From Wenzhouxiangella limi (lineage in GTDB: Bacteria; Pseudomonadota; Gammaproteobacteria; Xanthomonadales; Wenzhouxiangellaceae), in contig NZ_JAAGSC010000031.1 in the NCBI RefSeq assembly GCF_010499265.1, positions 310,001 through 374,000 of the forward strand: a stretch of 64,000 bases of DNA. Direction: 5' to 3'. The position numbers were made by a program, and so were the translations under genes. Every line of letters begins with the position of its first letter. Position 1 is the first letter of the stretch. The notes below the pieces were generated by a model. It searched no databases. It worked only from the letters and a program-made list of their open reading frames with translations, and was not told where the DNA came from. Shown one piece after another: positions 53,119-63,580 of this stretch.

Positions 53119-53300
53119 TGCTCAAGCAGCCTGATTCATCGGCCGGTTTTCCTTTTCCGGGTTCAACCATACGGCGCCGGTCGATGATCAGTTTCTTGTG
53201 GCGCCACTCCAGCGCTGCGGATGTCGATCGCGGGCTTGGCTGTACACCTCGTGCCGCCGCGCCAGGATGGTCCGGAGCCCTTCATGGTCTGACAGTTCCG
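53119..53300 (-). pseudogene. 3' remnant of an IS3-type transposase
   Basis: On the minus strand a frame reads ARRHEVYSQARDRHPQRW, SGATRN, stop, then SSTGAVWLNPEKENRPMNQAA. This is the C-terminus of IS3-family OrfB proteins, with the expected tryptophan after TRN changed to TGA. The rest of the transposase is missing. It abuts the 3' side of the group II intron. Confidence 0.65.
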
Positions 53301-53308
53301 GAAGTCCC

Positions 53309-53401
53309 ATGAAGACTCCGAAGCGCAAGCTCGCCCGAGTGGCCTTCGCGCTAGTACAGAAAAACGTCGACTTCGACCCGAAACTGCATACGGTGGGTTG
53401 A
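53309..53401 (+). pseudogene. Possible C-terminal fragment of an IS110-type transposase
   Basis: A 30-codon open frame (KLARVAFALVQKNVDFDPKL) resembles the last residues of IS110-family transposases. No upstream part is present. Low certainty because of its length. Confidence 0.35.
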
Positions 53402-53822
53402 CCGGTGACATAGAATCTCACGGTGGCCACTTTATGCTTCTCAAAACATACCGGCTCAAAGAAAATCGCAAAGCCGGGCTGCTCGGAAAAAGCAAGACCG
53501 TTTGCGAAGAGACTGGACGCTTTATCACACAACAGGTTGGACCGGTACAGCACAAGGCCGATAACAAGTTCGGCATAGCCAATGCCGCTTTGAGCGAATG
53601 GCCCGCGGTGCGCGGAACTCATGATGGCCCGACCGCTGCTCGCAGCCTGTCAACAAGAGGCCGAATATACGCTTGCATCGAATCCAACCTCATGAAGTTC
53701 ACCGTCTCGGGTTGCGGGAGGAATCCGTATACGACTTGTTATGTAGGCCAAACTCATGGCTCCACGGCCATTTTCCGATAAAACCAGGCCGTTCAGTTAC
53801 GTTAGCGTGAGGAATGAACAGA
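53402..53822. other. Stretch without a recognisable gene
   Basis: Short open frames in several directions, none with a good start context or a familiar product. ATAACAAGT (53561) and ACTTGTTAT (53734) form a 9-bp inverted repeat 182 bases across. Probably decayed mobile or cassette DNA. Confidence 0.5.
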
Positions 53823-54020
53823 CTAATCTCGGTCACACCTAACAGCGCGGTTCCGCGTCTGAACACCCGCAAATACGGCCGCTGCTATAGCAGCGTACAC
53901 AGCTACGGTTGCTCCGTAAATGAGCGGGGTGCTGGGTATGGACGAAGACATTGCCATTCCCAGAAATAGACCTAGTCCGCCAAAGGCAAGACCGGCAAGA
54001 GGTAAGGTTTGGTTCTTCAT
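53823..54020 (-). CDS. Small two-helix membrane protein
   Basis: A 65-residue protein with AAGGAG 6-7 bases before its ATG. Two hydrophobic helices are evident (LPLAGLAFGGLGLFLGMAM and PLIYGATVAVYAAIAAAVF), separated by a short SSSIPST loop, with a basic tail. I do not recognise a family. On its own strand it is preceded by GAGCGTTATG, a cassette-like junction, so it may be a mobile gene-cassette product. Confidence 0.6.
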   Translation of the reverse strand: MKNQTLPLAGLAFGGLGLFLGMAMSSSIPSTPLIYGATVAVYAAIAAAVFAGVQTRNRAVRCDRD

Positions 54021-54059
54021 TTCAATCTCCTTCTACGGCAAAGATCCGAGACAATCTGA

Positions 54060-54106
54060 TTTACTCGACATAACGCTCAGCTTAACCGGCCGGCTTTTTA
54101 GCGTCA
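54060..54106 (-). repeat. Hairpin-forming junction between two small genes, possible attC-like site
   Basis: On the minus strand TGACGCT follows the stop of the upstream small gene and can pair (one G-T) with AGCGTTA 22 bases later. GCCGGCCGG lies between them and GTTATG at the right edge. The layout recalls integron attC sites but is short and imperfect, and no integron integrase is present. Confidence 0.3.
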
Positions 54107-54484
54107 ACAGCCGGTTTTCATAATTTGATTAAGTTCTGTGCTGCCAATATGAAATTCAAAATGAAACGAACCGTGGTCACCAATCACCAAGTACTTAACT
54201 TCTGCGCCATAGCTCTCGGCGGGGTTAGACAAGTGGTGCTCGACAAGTTTGTTAGCAATATTGGTCAAACGTTTAGATGCCAACTCATCCTTGCTCGCTG
54301 TTCCCTCACTCTGGCTATCGGCCTCATTAAAAACCCATTCATAGACTCCACACCTGTCAGTTTTCATTTCAACATCAGGCTTCCCGCCGAGCCAGTCCGG
54401 AAAGCCACTATCTTCTGCTTGGGCAGATAGAGCCCATGCTATGCCAACAAGCACAAATGACATTCGCAAAAATCGGGAAACCAT
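54104..54484 (-). CDS. Secreted protein of unknown function in a cassette-like position
   Basis: A 126-residue protein from ATG 54484 (or 119 residues from ATG 54463). The signal peptide is MSFVLVGIAWALSAQAEDSG, followed by DWLGGKPDVEMK, two cysteines (RCGVYEW and the C-terminal KTGC) and a FHFEFHIGSTEL segment. I do not recognise the family. The open frame continues upstream into the remnant of a different gene. The change of content at GTTATGG near 54481 suggests the reading frames were joined by insertion. Confidence 0.55.
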   Translation of the reverse strand: MVSRFLRMSFVLVGIAWALSAQAEDSGFPDWLGGKPDVEMKTDRCGVYEWVFNEADSQSEGTASKDELASKRLTNIANKLVEHHLSNPAESYGAEVKYLVIGDHGSFHFEFHIGSTELNQIMKTGC

Positions 54485-54730
54485 AACTTGCACCGGACCG
54501 GTCAGCGGCTTGCTGTCGTCGCGCTTGCGCATGGTCTGCTTGAGCTCGGCCCATTCCCTTCCCGAAAGGAAAGCGGGGTTGGGTATGGCGGCCTCAGCCG
54601 TGGCAATCGCACGCTCGACCAGTTCTACACGGGCGCGGGCCGATCCTCGGCCTGGGCCGGGATAGCACCGGGCATCGACAGGGCCAAGATGAGGAGAACG
54701 GTGTGGACTCGAAAAAGGGCTTGAATCATG
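54485..54730 (-). pseudogene. 5' remnant of a host exported-protein gene, frameshifted and truncated
   Basis: On the minus strand ATG 54730 opens a signal peptide (VHTVLLILALSMPGAIPAQA), then reaches a stop at GTGTAG. In the next frame the sequence continues sensibly (VELVERAIATAEAAIPNPAF, SGREWAELKQTM) until 54485, where foreign sequence begins. A GT duplication would explain the frameshift. The intact protein cannot be identified from this piece. It marks the right border of the island. Confidence 0.6.
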
Positions 54731-54801
54731 ACTTGGCATTACCTTGACCATGCTCCGATATTTGATCATGGCGCAATGAAGAAGACATAGCATATCAGGC
54801 G

Positions 54802-56183
54802 CTATTGAGGCGGCGATGTGGTGACGGTCGCGGCCGAGCTTGACTCGCTGCCGAGCTGGCCGGGCCTCTCGCTGATGCCGCAGCCCAGCCACAGGCGCGC
54901 CACGGCGCCGCCGTCGATATCGTCGCGCCCCAGCAGTTCCAGCCCGCCGCCGTGGAGTTCGGCAATGCGTCGCACCAGTGCCAGTCCGATCCCGCTGCCG
55001 CCGGGCTTGGTGGTGAAGAACGGCACGAACAGGTTGGCGCTGTCTGGGGGGCCAGGGCCGTTGTCGATGACGTGAAGCTCGAGCTCGTCGGCACGTACGC
55101 CCCAGGTGACCGTTACTTCCGGCTGGTCCTGGTCCAGACAGGCCTCAACCGCGTTGCGGACCAGGTTGATCAGCGCCTGCTCCAGTTGATCGCCATCGGC
55201 GTGGAACCGGCAGGGCGGGCCATCGAGCTTGACCGCCAGCCGGGTTTCCAGCGCGGCGACCTTGGTGGCCAGTTGTCTGATGTCGATCGGTGCACGACTC
55301 GGCGGGGGCAGCTTGGCCAGACCGGCATACAGGCCGACGAAACGGCTCAGTGAGGCCGCGCGCCGCGCGATAAGCTCGAGACTGTCGCCCAGCGCGGTGA
55401 TATCGAGATCACCCCCGCTGCGCGCGATCCGGGCTCGCCAGGTCTCGGCCATCGACTTGATCGGACTCAGGCTGTTGTTGATTTCATGGCTCATGACCCG
55501 GACCAGTCCCTGCCAGGCTTCGTTGCGTTCGCTCGACAGCACGCTGCCGACTTCGGCCAGTACCAGCAGGCGGTGCGGTACCCCGCCGAGCCGGAAGTGA
55601 CGCCGACGCACCATGAAACGGCCGCTGCCGCCCGGCATCACGAGACGCACGCTGGCGCCAAGTTCGTCGTCGAGCAGGTAGGCAAGGCCCAGGGTTTCGG
55701 CATCGATGCCGTCATGCAGCCGAAGACCGATCAGTCGGCGCGCGGCCGGATTGCTCAGGGTCAGAACCCCGTCGTCGCGAAACGCCAGCACCGGCAACTC
55801 GATCTCGTCGAGAATCTTGCCCAGCAGCAGGCCGGACTCGCGCTTGTTCAATGCCGTCGCTCTCAGCGAATCGGCCAGCAGGTTGATCGAGTGGGCCAGC
55901 TCATCGAGACCGAGCAGCTGGGTTTCGCGCAGACGCAGGCTGTAATCGCCGTCCCGTAACGCCTCGACCACGGTCGACGCCCCGGCCAGCGGGCGCAGCG
56001 CCCAGTGGGTCAGGCGCGCCGCCAGGCCGATGAGAAGCGCCAGCACCAGCAGCGTTCCCGCCAGCAGCCAGCCCGGATGCAGGTCCAGCCAGGACCAGGC
56101 CGAGGCGACCCCGACGAGCAGGGCAACGGTCCACAGCACACCGCCCACCAGCGCCGCCCAGACGCGCTGTCGCAGCGACAGCC

Positions 56184-56187
<4 letters not shown>
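54802..56187 (-). CDS. Membrane sensor histidine kinase
   Basis: Two membrane helices near the N-terminus (VWAALVGGVLWTVALLVGVA and WLLAGTLLVLALLIGLAA) precede a HAMP-like segment, a PAS-like region (EIELPVLAFRDDGVLTLSN), the histidine motif VMSHEINNSLSP and the ATPase domain (NLVRNAVEACL, DNGPGPPD, GGSGIGLALVRRIAELHGG). ATG at 56187 overlaps the stop of the regulator gene; the longer open frame lies inside that gene. 461 residues. It pairs with the upstream NtrC-type regulator. Confidence 0.9.
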
Positions 56188-57566
<1,379 letters not shown>

Positions 57567-57655
57567 GGGTCAGGTTTCGAGAGGGTCGCTAAAACCGAAC
57601 TGGATCAATGTTTAGAGTACGTCATGCGGCGAAGGTATAGGGCAACCGACGCTGG

Positions 57656-60166
57656 TCATTCATATCGCAGCGCCTGGACAGGCTGTACGGATGCGGCCTT
57701 TCTGGCCGGCAGCCAGCCGGCGACCAGTACCACCGCCAGCAGGATCACTGCGGCGCTCACCGAGATCAGCGGCTCAAACGGCGAGATGCCGTACAGCAAG
57801 CCGGCCGATACGCGACCCAGTAGCAGCGCCAGCGCGGTGCCGACCACGATGCCGGTCACGGCAAGCACCAGGGCGTGGCGCAGCATCATTCGTTTGAGGG
57901 CGGTCGGACTGGCGCCCAGCGCGGCACGCAGGCCGAGCTCGTTCGAACGCTGCGCCATCGAGAAATTCAGTACGCCGAAAAGGCCGGCGGCGGCCAGCAG
58001 CGTGGCCAGGGCAGCGAACAGCGTGGCCAGCGTGCCCATCAGGCGTTCGATGATGATGGTCTCACGCGAAACGCGCTTGAGTGTTGTCAGATTTTCCACT
58101 GGCAGGTTCGGGTCGAATTCGGCGACCAGCGGCGGAATGGCGCGCATCAGCGCTTCGGGATCACCCGGCGTGCGCGCATAGAACACCGCGCCGCCCAGGC
58201 CGCGTGTCTGCCCGCTGGGCACAAAGAACTGCGGCGGCGGGTCGTCCTTGATCGTCGAATAACGCGCATCGGCGACCAGCCCGACGATCTCGATGTCGAG
58301 CTCGACCCCGCTGCCGGTGGCGCGCGCCATGCGCTTGCCGATCACGGCGTCGCCCATGTCGAACTTCTCGGCAAACGCGCGGTTGACGATCGCGACCTTT
58401 GATCTTCCCTCGGTGTCTTGTTCGGTGAAGCTCCGCCCGGCCATCAGCGGAATCGACAGCGTCTGGAAAAAGCGCGGCCCGACAACGTTGAGGTTGGATC
58501 GGGTATCGGTATCCGACGACGCCTCGAAGCCCTCGACCGAAACGTTGTTGCCCCAGTTGTTGTAAGTCAGCAGCGGCACCGAAGAGATCGTCGCCGATTC
58601 GACCCCGGGCAGTTCGTCAAGGCGCTGTTCGAGCTCGGCGAACAACATCGCGGAGCGCTCGGCCGGATAGCCGTTCCGGGCCGGCGAGATCGAGAACGTC
58701 ACGACCTGATCGATGTTCATGCCCAGGTCGACGCGGGCGACGTTGAACAGGCTCTGGATGAACAGCCCCGAGATGACCAGCAAGGTCAGCGCGAGCGCGA
58801 TCTGGCCGGTGACCAGCGTCGAGCGCAGACGACTGGAAAAACGGCTGCCGCCGGAGCGGCCGGCCTGCTCGCGAATCGCCGCGACCGGACGGCTGCCGAG
58901 CGCCTGCAGCAGCGGCGCGGCCCCGGCCAGCAGCATCGCCCCGAGCGACACGCCGATCCCGGTCGCCAGCACCCGCCAGTCCAGCGACGCGCTTAACGGT
59001 GAACTGACCGAATCGGGAATCAGGCTGAGCACGACATGCAGGGTTGCCATCGCGACCGGCACGCAAGCCAGCGCGCCCAGCAGCGCCAGGAAACCGAGCT
59101 GCAGCAGCTGGCGAAGCATGATCTTGCGGCGACCGGCGCCCAGCGCCATGCGCACGGCCGTCTCTCCGCGATCGCTGATCGCCATGGCCAGCAGCAGATT
59201 GGCAATATTGACGCACGCGACCAGCAATACCAGGCCGGTGACGGTCAGCAGCAAGGTCAGCGGCGTGCGTCCGACGTCGCCGACGTTCGACATGCCGACG
59301 CCGATCGGATGAAGCTCCAGGCCGCGGGCCAGAAAACGCGCCCGCCACGAATCGCTGACTTCGTTGAGTAGCGGCGCATCGCGTTCGCGCAGGATGGTGC
59401 GATAGCGCGGCTCCAGGATCGCCGCGATTTGCTCCGGCGCGACCTCCGGCGACAGCCGCATGATCAGATAGATCCAGTAATTATCGCGTGGCTCGATCCG
59501 CCAGCTCATATTCGCCAGTTCGCTGACCATCGTGATGGGCACGAAAATGTCGGTTGGGTCGAAGCGATTGACCCCGACGAACTCGCGCGGCGCGACCCCG
59601 ATGATCTCCATGGCCCGGCCGTTGACGATGAGAGTCCGGCCGACAACGTCCGGGTCGGCACCGAATTCGCGCCGCCAGTGGTCGTAGGCCAGCACCACCG
59701 TAGCGCCCTCGCCGGCCTCGGTGTACTCGCCGGGCCGGAACAGCCGCCCCAGCGCTGGAGCCAGATCCATGACTTCAAAGTAATTGGGTGTCACAAAGCT
59801 GCCCGAAACACTCGTGGTCTGGCCGTCAAAGCCGACATTCGCGCCGAAATTGCGAAAACCCGCCAATCCCTGGTGCGGCGCGTCGATGGCCTTGAGGTCC
59901 TGCCACATCGAGTAGCTGAACACGAACAGATCGTCGCCGGTGCCGTCGGCGCTGTTCGCCCCCTGCCTTGGCCCGGGCGAGGCCAGCGCGTGGAGCTGCT
60001 CGGCCTGGGCGATCGGCAGTTTCTCCAGCAACACCTGGTGAAAGATCGAGAAGATGCCGGTATTGACGCCGACGCCGAGGGCCAGCATGACCACGATCAG
60101 GCCGCTCACGACCTTGCGTCTCAGCAGCGGGCGCAGCGCGTCGCGGATCAGTGGCGGTACATTCAT
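57656..60166 (-). CDS. FtsX/MacB-like ABC transporter permease, ADOP type
   Basis: Large permease of 836 residues from ATG 60166 (MNVPPLIRDALRPLLRRKVV); the longer open frame overlaps the ATPase gene. The N-terminal helix (VVSGLIVVMLALGVGVNTGIF) is followed by a MacB-type periplasmic domain, an FtsX domain (LTVTGLVLLVACVNIANLLL), a second periplasmic domain and a second FtsX domain near the C-terminus. The two-fold repeat is typical of ADOP permeases. With the ATPase and adaptor it should form a MacAB-like export or stress system. Substrate unknown. Confidence 0.9.
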   Translation of the reverse strand: MNVPPLIRDALRPLLRRKVVSGLIVVMLALGVGVNTGIFSIFHQVLLEKLPIAQAEQLHALASPGPRQGANSADGTGDDLFVFSYSMWQDLKAIDAPHQGLAGFRNFGANVGFDGQTTSVSGSFVTPNYFEVMDLAPALGRLFRPGEYTEAGEGATVVLAYDHWRREFGADPDVVGRTLIVNGRAMEIIGVAPREFVGVNRFDPTDIFVPITMVSELANMSWRIEPRDNYWIYLIMRLSPEVAPEQIAAILEPRYRTILRERDAPLLNEVSDSWRARFLARGLELHPIGVGMSNVGDVGRTPLTLLLTVTGLVLLVACVNIANLLLAMAISDRGETAVRMALGAGRRKIMLRQLLQLGFLALLGALACVPVAMATLHVVLSLIPDSVSSPLSASLDWRVLATGIGVSLGAMLLAGAAPLLQALGSRPVAAIREQAGRSGGSRFSSRLRSTLVTGQIALALTLLVISGLFIQSLFNVARVDLGMNIDQVVTFSISPARNGYPAERSAMLFAELEQRLDELPGVESATISSVPLLTYNNWGNNVSVEGFEASSDTDTRSNLNVVGPRFFQTLSIPLMAGRSFTEQDTEGRSKVAIVNRAFAEKFDMGDAVIGKRMARATGSGVELDIEIVGLVADARYSTIKDDPPPQFFVPSGQTRGLGGAVFYARTPGDPEALMRAIPPLVAEFDPNLPVENLTTLKRVSRETIIIERLMGTLATLFAALATLLAAAGLFGVLNFSMAQRSNELGLRAALGASPTALKRMMLRHALVLAVTGIVVGTALALLLGRVSAGLLYGISPFEPLISVSAAVILLAVVLVAGWLPARKAASVQPVQALRYE

Positions 60167-60200
60167 TGGATCGGTTCTCCCTGTCGGCGGGCGTTTTGAA

Positions 60201-60974
60201 TCAGGCGTGATCGACGATCGTGTCGCGTCGCGCTCGTGCCTGGCCAATCTGCTCTTCCAGGCGCTGCTCTTCTTCTTGCCGCAGCTTGTGGAGGGTTTCT
60301 TCGTCAACGATCTGGCCGTCGAAGACGAACACCTGGCGGTCGGCGAAATCGGCGTAGCGCGGGTCATGCGTGACCATGCAAATGGTTACCCCGCCGGCAT
60401 GCAGCTCGGCCAGAAGCGCCATCACCGCTTCGCCGTTTTTCGAATCCAGATTGCCGGTCGGTTCGTCGGCAAGCAGCACCGACGGCTCGCCGACGAGCGC
60501 GCGCGCGACCGCGACGCGCTGTTGCTGACCACCGGATAGCTGCGACGGGAAGTGGCGAATGCGATGGGCCATGCCGACCCGCTTGAGTGCTTCCATCGCT
60601 CGCTCACGGCGTTCGCTCTTGCTCACGCCGTCGCGATAGGTCAGCGGCAGCTCAACGTTTTCGAGGACGTTGAGATCACCGATCAGATTGAAGGCCTGGA
60701 AGATGAAGCCGATTTCCTTGTTGCGGATCCTGGCCCGCTGGCTGGCATTGATGTCCTCGACGCTCACGCCGTTGAGTCGATACCGGCCATCGGTCGGTGC
60801 ATCGAGCAAGCCGATCAGCGACAGCAGGGTGGACTTGCCGCAGCCGGATGGGCCGGAGATGGCCACGTACTCGCCCGCATCGATCGACAAGTGGATTCCG
60901 GCCAGGGCATGGGTTTCCACTTCGTCGGCGTAAAAGACCTTGCGGATATCGGTCATTTCAATCAGTTGGGTCAT
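60201..60974 (-). CDS. MacB/LolD-type ABC transporter ATPase
   Basis: Energises the adjacent permease. The 257-residue protein carries Walker A GPSGCGKST, a Q-loop in FIFQAFNLI, the signature LSGGQQQRVAVARAL, Walker B VLLADEPTGNLDS and the switch histidine in MVTHDPRYA. A charged C-terminal extension (KLRQEEEQRLEEQIGQARAR) is longer than usual. It lies 34 bases upstream of the permease on the same strand. Confidence 0.94.
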   Translation of the reverse strand: MTQLIEMTDIRKVFYADEVETHALAGIHLSIDAGEYVAISGPSGCGKSTLLSLIGLLDAPTDGRYRLNGVSVEDINASQRARIRNKEIGFIFQAFNLIGDLNVLENVELPLTYRDGVSKSERRERAMEALKRVGMAHRIRHFPSQLSGGQQQRVAVARALVGEPSVLLADEPTGNLDSKNGEAVMALLAELHAGGVTICMVTHDPRYADFADRQVFVFDGQIVDEETLHKLRQEEEQRLEEQIGQARARRDTIVDHA

Positions 60975-61073
60975 GGCTGGATCCAGGGTTGGGGCTTGGA
61001 GTTTGCAAAAGTCGAGGTCCCGGGTCGAGCCGGTGATGACACCTCGCGTCGGTTTCAGGGCTTCGGTTGGGGT

Positions 61074-62324
61074 TCATTTCAGAGCGATCCGGTCGTGTTC
61101 CGACCACTGCGACATGTCGGACAGGATGACCCGATCGCCTTCGGCCAGCCCGGCGCGGATTTCGATTCGTCCGACCGATGCGCGGCCGAGCTCGACTACG
61201 ACGCGTTCGGCCACCCGGTCATCGACCAGCCGATAAAGCGAGGTACGCCCGTCGGGCTGGCCGGCGGTCGGGCGACCGACGTGCAAGACGTCGGCCAGGC
61301 GCTCAAGCTCGATCGTGCCGTCGACGGACAGGTCCGGCCGCGCGCCGGCCGGCAGTTCACCGGTCAGTTCCACATCGACCTGGACGGTTCCGCTCTGCAC
61401 GGCCGGATCGATGCGCATGACCCGTCCCCGGACGATGCCATTGCGCGTATCAACGCGCACCGGCTGACCGAGTTGGATTTCCCGCGCCTGGGTTTCGCCG
61501 ATGCGCAGTTCAGCGATCAATTCATCAGGTTGGGCCACCCGCGCCACATTGCCGCCCAGACCGACCTGCTGGCCCGGTTCGACCGCGATTTCCTGCAGCA
61601 CGCCCGACATGCCGGCGGTGATGCGCAGTCCATCGACCTGTTCCTCCCGCCGCCGAATGAGTCTGCGGGCCTGCTCGACGCGCGCATCCTCGGCGGCCAG
61701 ACGGGCGCGGTTTGAAGCGCCCAGACGTTCGATGCGCTCGTGTTCCAGGCGCAGGCGGGTCTGGAGCTGCGCCACCCGAAGCTGGGACTGGCGATACTGG
61801 ATCGCCGAGACGATGCCCTTTTCGGACAGCTCTTTTTCGGCTTCGGCCTGAAGCTGCGCGGATTGCGCATCCGAGCTCAGGGTGGCCAGGCTGGCTTGGG
61901 CTTCGAGTACTGAACGGTCGAGTTCCGCGGCCAGGGCGTCGCGGTCGGCTTGCGCGGCCTCGGCCGCCCAGCGCGCTTCCTCGAGCTGCTCGCCGAGTTC
62001 GGGATTCGACAGCTCAACGAGCACTGTATCGGATGCTACGCTGACCCCGGGCTTGGCAATGATGCGCTCCACCCGCCCGCCGCTGTCGGCGGGAATCCAG
62101 CGAATGACTTTGGGCACCAGGCTGCCTGGCCCACGCACCTCACGCGTGAAGCTGCCGCGCTCGACCGTGTCGACCCAGGTCGACGATCGGGACGCGGTCG
62201 GCAAGGCTGCTTCGATGTTCATGACGACCAGAACCAGCGCGGCGACCAACACCATGCCGCCGCCTATCCAGGCGATCTGGCGGCGTTTGCGATGGGTCTT
62301 GAGTTCAGGGCGAATGATGTCCAT
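61074..62324 (-). CDS. Periplasmic adaptor (HlyD/MacA type)
   Basis: Membrane-fusion protein connecting the inner-membrane transporter to the outer membrane or periplasm. 416 residues: one N-terminal helix (IAWIGGGMVLVAALVLVVMN), a barrel-sandwich domain (GGRVERIIAKPGVSVASDTV), a long alpha-helical hairpin (ARWAAEAAQADRDALAAEL onward), the second lipoyl half (AGMSGVLQEIAVEPGQQVG) and beta-barrel domains. First gene of the adaptor-ATPase-permease unit. Confidence 0.91.
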   Translation of the reverse strand: MDIIRPELKTHRKRRQIAWIGGGMVLVAALVLVVMNIEAALPTASRSSTWVDTVERGSFTREVRGPGSLVPKVIRWIPADSGGRVERIIAKPGVSVASDTVLVELSNPELGEQLEEARWAAEAAQADRDALAAELDRSVLEAQASLATLSSDAQSAQLQAEAEKELSEKGIVSAIQYRQSQLRVAQLQTRLRLEHERIERLGASNRARLAAEDARVEQARRLIRRREEQVDGLRITAGMSGVLQEIAVEPGQQVGLGGNVARVAQPDELIAELRIGETQAREIQLGQPVRVDTRNGIVRGRVMRIDPAVQSGTVQVDVELTGELPAGARPDLSVDGTIELERLADVLHVGRPTAGQPDGRTSLYRLVDDRVAERVVVELGRASVGRIEIRAGLAEGDRVILSDMSQWSEHDRIALK

Positions 62325-62335
62325 GCCGTCTTTCT

Positions 62336-62351
62336 AGCATGAAGCATGCCA
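62336..62351 (-). promoter_or_regulatory. Possible sigma-54-like promoter before the adaptor gene
   Basis: On the minus strand TGGCATGCTTCATGCT has GG and GC 12 bases apart, as in -24/-12 promoters. The match outside these dinucleotides is modest. It lies only about 12 bases before the ATG, which would give almost no leader. Weak evidence. Confidence 0.25.
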
Positions 62352-62608
62352 AAGTTGTAACTGATTGAAATACCAGCTTTCTAATAACTGGCAGATGGGG
62401 GATCCCGGCGTTGCTTTCCCGAAATCGGAATGCCCGTGTCCGCTCCCGAAGCGCGCCAGCGGCCAATCAATTCATCCGTATGGTCTCTACAACGTCGAAC
62501 GCACACTCAAGCGGGTCACCATCAAGGATCTGGCGCTGCCGTGCGTGGACGGGAGGTTCTGAGTCGCGACGTGGATCCGGAAGTCCTGGACGATCCCGCC
62601 GCCGGCCC
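62352..62608. other. Intergenic stretch between the adaptor and the SIMPL fragment
   Basis: No supported gene. A plus-strand frame ends HPYGLYNVERTLKRVTIKDL and stops at 62562; it could be a remnant of a lost gene, but I cannot name it. Confidence 0.35.
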
Positions 62609-63205
62609 TCAGGGGCTGATCAGCGCCCGGGCGGATACCGACACGGTCACCGTTGTTCTGCCCGGCGCGGCCACCGGGGTGGCCATTTCGGCCGAATCTG
62701 CGCTTGTTCGGGCCATGGACATGGCGCGCAAGCCTGGGTTCGGACCGTCATTGAGCGAAAGTTCGATGATTTCGGCCTGCTGCTTGTCGAGCAGCTGCGC
62801 GGTTTGCTGTGCTTTTCGCTGCAGACTGGCGATGGCGGCTTCGAGCAGGGATTCCGAGGCCTGGCGATAGGCGGCCGGCGATAGTGAATAGCCCAGATGC
62901 TGCACCTGAAGTCCCTGGGCCTGTAGTTCAGCCACGGCCGCCAGAACGGCGGGGCTGTCGAGGCTGCTCAGGCGCAAGCTTTGCTGGGCCTGCCAGATGG
63001 GCTGCTCCAGCGTCTCGGGATCATCGCGGCGACTGTAGACCGGGTGCACGTTGTACTGCTGGGTCTGGTAATCGACACCGTCTGTTTCGCCAAGGATTTC
63101 CAGGGCCTGGGTCATGGCCTGATTCACCTGATGCTGCAGTGCGGTGCTGTCCGGTCCTCTGACCATAAACTGAAGGACGGCGCTCAGCAGGTACTTGCGT
63201 TCGAA
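62609..63205 (-). pseudogene. SIMPL-domain (DUF541) gene, 5'-truncated
   Basis: The minus-strand frame carries most of a SIMPL domain: FMVRGPDSTALQHQVNQAM, YQTQQYNVHPVYSRRD, the middle LQHLGYSLSPAAYRQAS and the ending ATPVAAPGRTTVTVSVSARA. These are secreted proteins of uncertain function. The signal peptide and first strand are missing. The open frame instead continues into antisense cmoA sequence at about 63205, so the 5' end was lost in a rearrangement. Confidence 0.7.
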
Positions 63206-63214
63206 CCTGCGAAT

Positions 63215-63427
63215 GCACAGACCTGGATGGACGAACACCATCTCGACTTCAAGCGTGCCCAGGGCTGCTCCGATCTCGAAATCACGCGCAAGCGCCAGGC
63301 CCTGGAAAACGTGCTCATCCCCGAAACCCGCGAAGCGCACCACCGGCGCCTAAAGCAGGCCGGCTTCGCCGAAGTGCACGACTGGTTCCAGGCGTTCAAC
63401 TTCTGCTGCATCGCTGCGGTGCAGTAG
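63215..63427 (+). pseudogene. cmoA: 3' remnant of cmoA
   Basis: CmoA makes carboxy-SAM for wobble uridine modification. Here only about the last 70 codons remain: HHLDFKRAQGCSDLEITRKR, QALENVLIPETREAHHRRL and the C-terminal WFQAFNFCCIAAVQ, all typical of the CmoA end. The SAM-binding part is absent; the preceding sequence is the antisense strand of the SIMPL gene. A functional cmoA would have to lie elsewhere. Confidence 0.75.
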
Positions 63428-63580
63428 AAAACCGATCTCGCGCAGAGGCGCAGGGAGAAAAGGCGCCTGAAAAGAGCAAGGGATCAAAGGGCAAGGCGAA
63501 AGGAAAAACTTACGAAGTACGAATAACGGCTCAATGGGTCAACGGGTTAACGAACCAGCGAACCAGCGAACGGAAAGCGA

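Noticed and set aside
53188-53622. 144-residue minus-strand open frame as an intact gene
   Set aside because: Only its last third resembles an IS3 transposase and it ends at a stop inside a conserved motif, so it is a decayed fragment.
53561-53742. ATAACAAGT/ACTTGTTAT inverted repeat as an attC site
   Set aside because: A 182-base span is too long for attC and a 9-bp inverted repeat at this distance can arise by chance.
44196-54500. CRISPR array or Cas genes accompanying the Tn7-like module
   Set aside because: I looked for regularly spaced repeats and Cas-like proteins. Only the four short transposase-type repeats with 2-11 base gaps are present, and no Cas product is encoded.
57624-58181. 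Plus-strand frame antisense to the permease
   Set aside because: Serine- and arginine-rich translation typical of a shadow frame; the minus-strand permease explains the region.
62365-62562. 65-codon plus-strand frame upstream of the SIMPL fragment
   Set aside because: No ribosome binding site and no recognisable product; its start overlaps the likely promoter region of the divergent adaptor gene.
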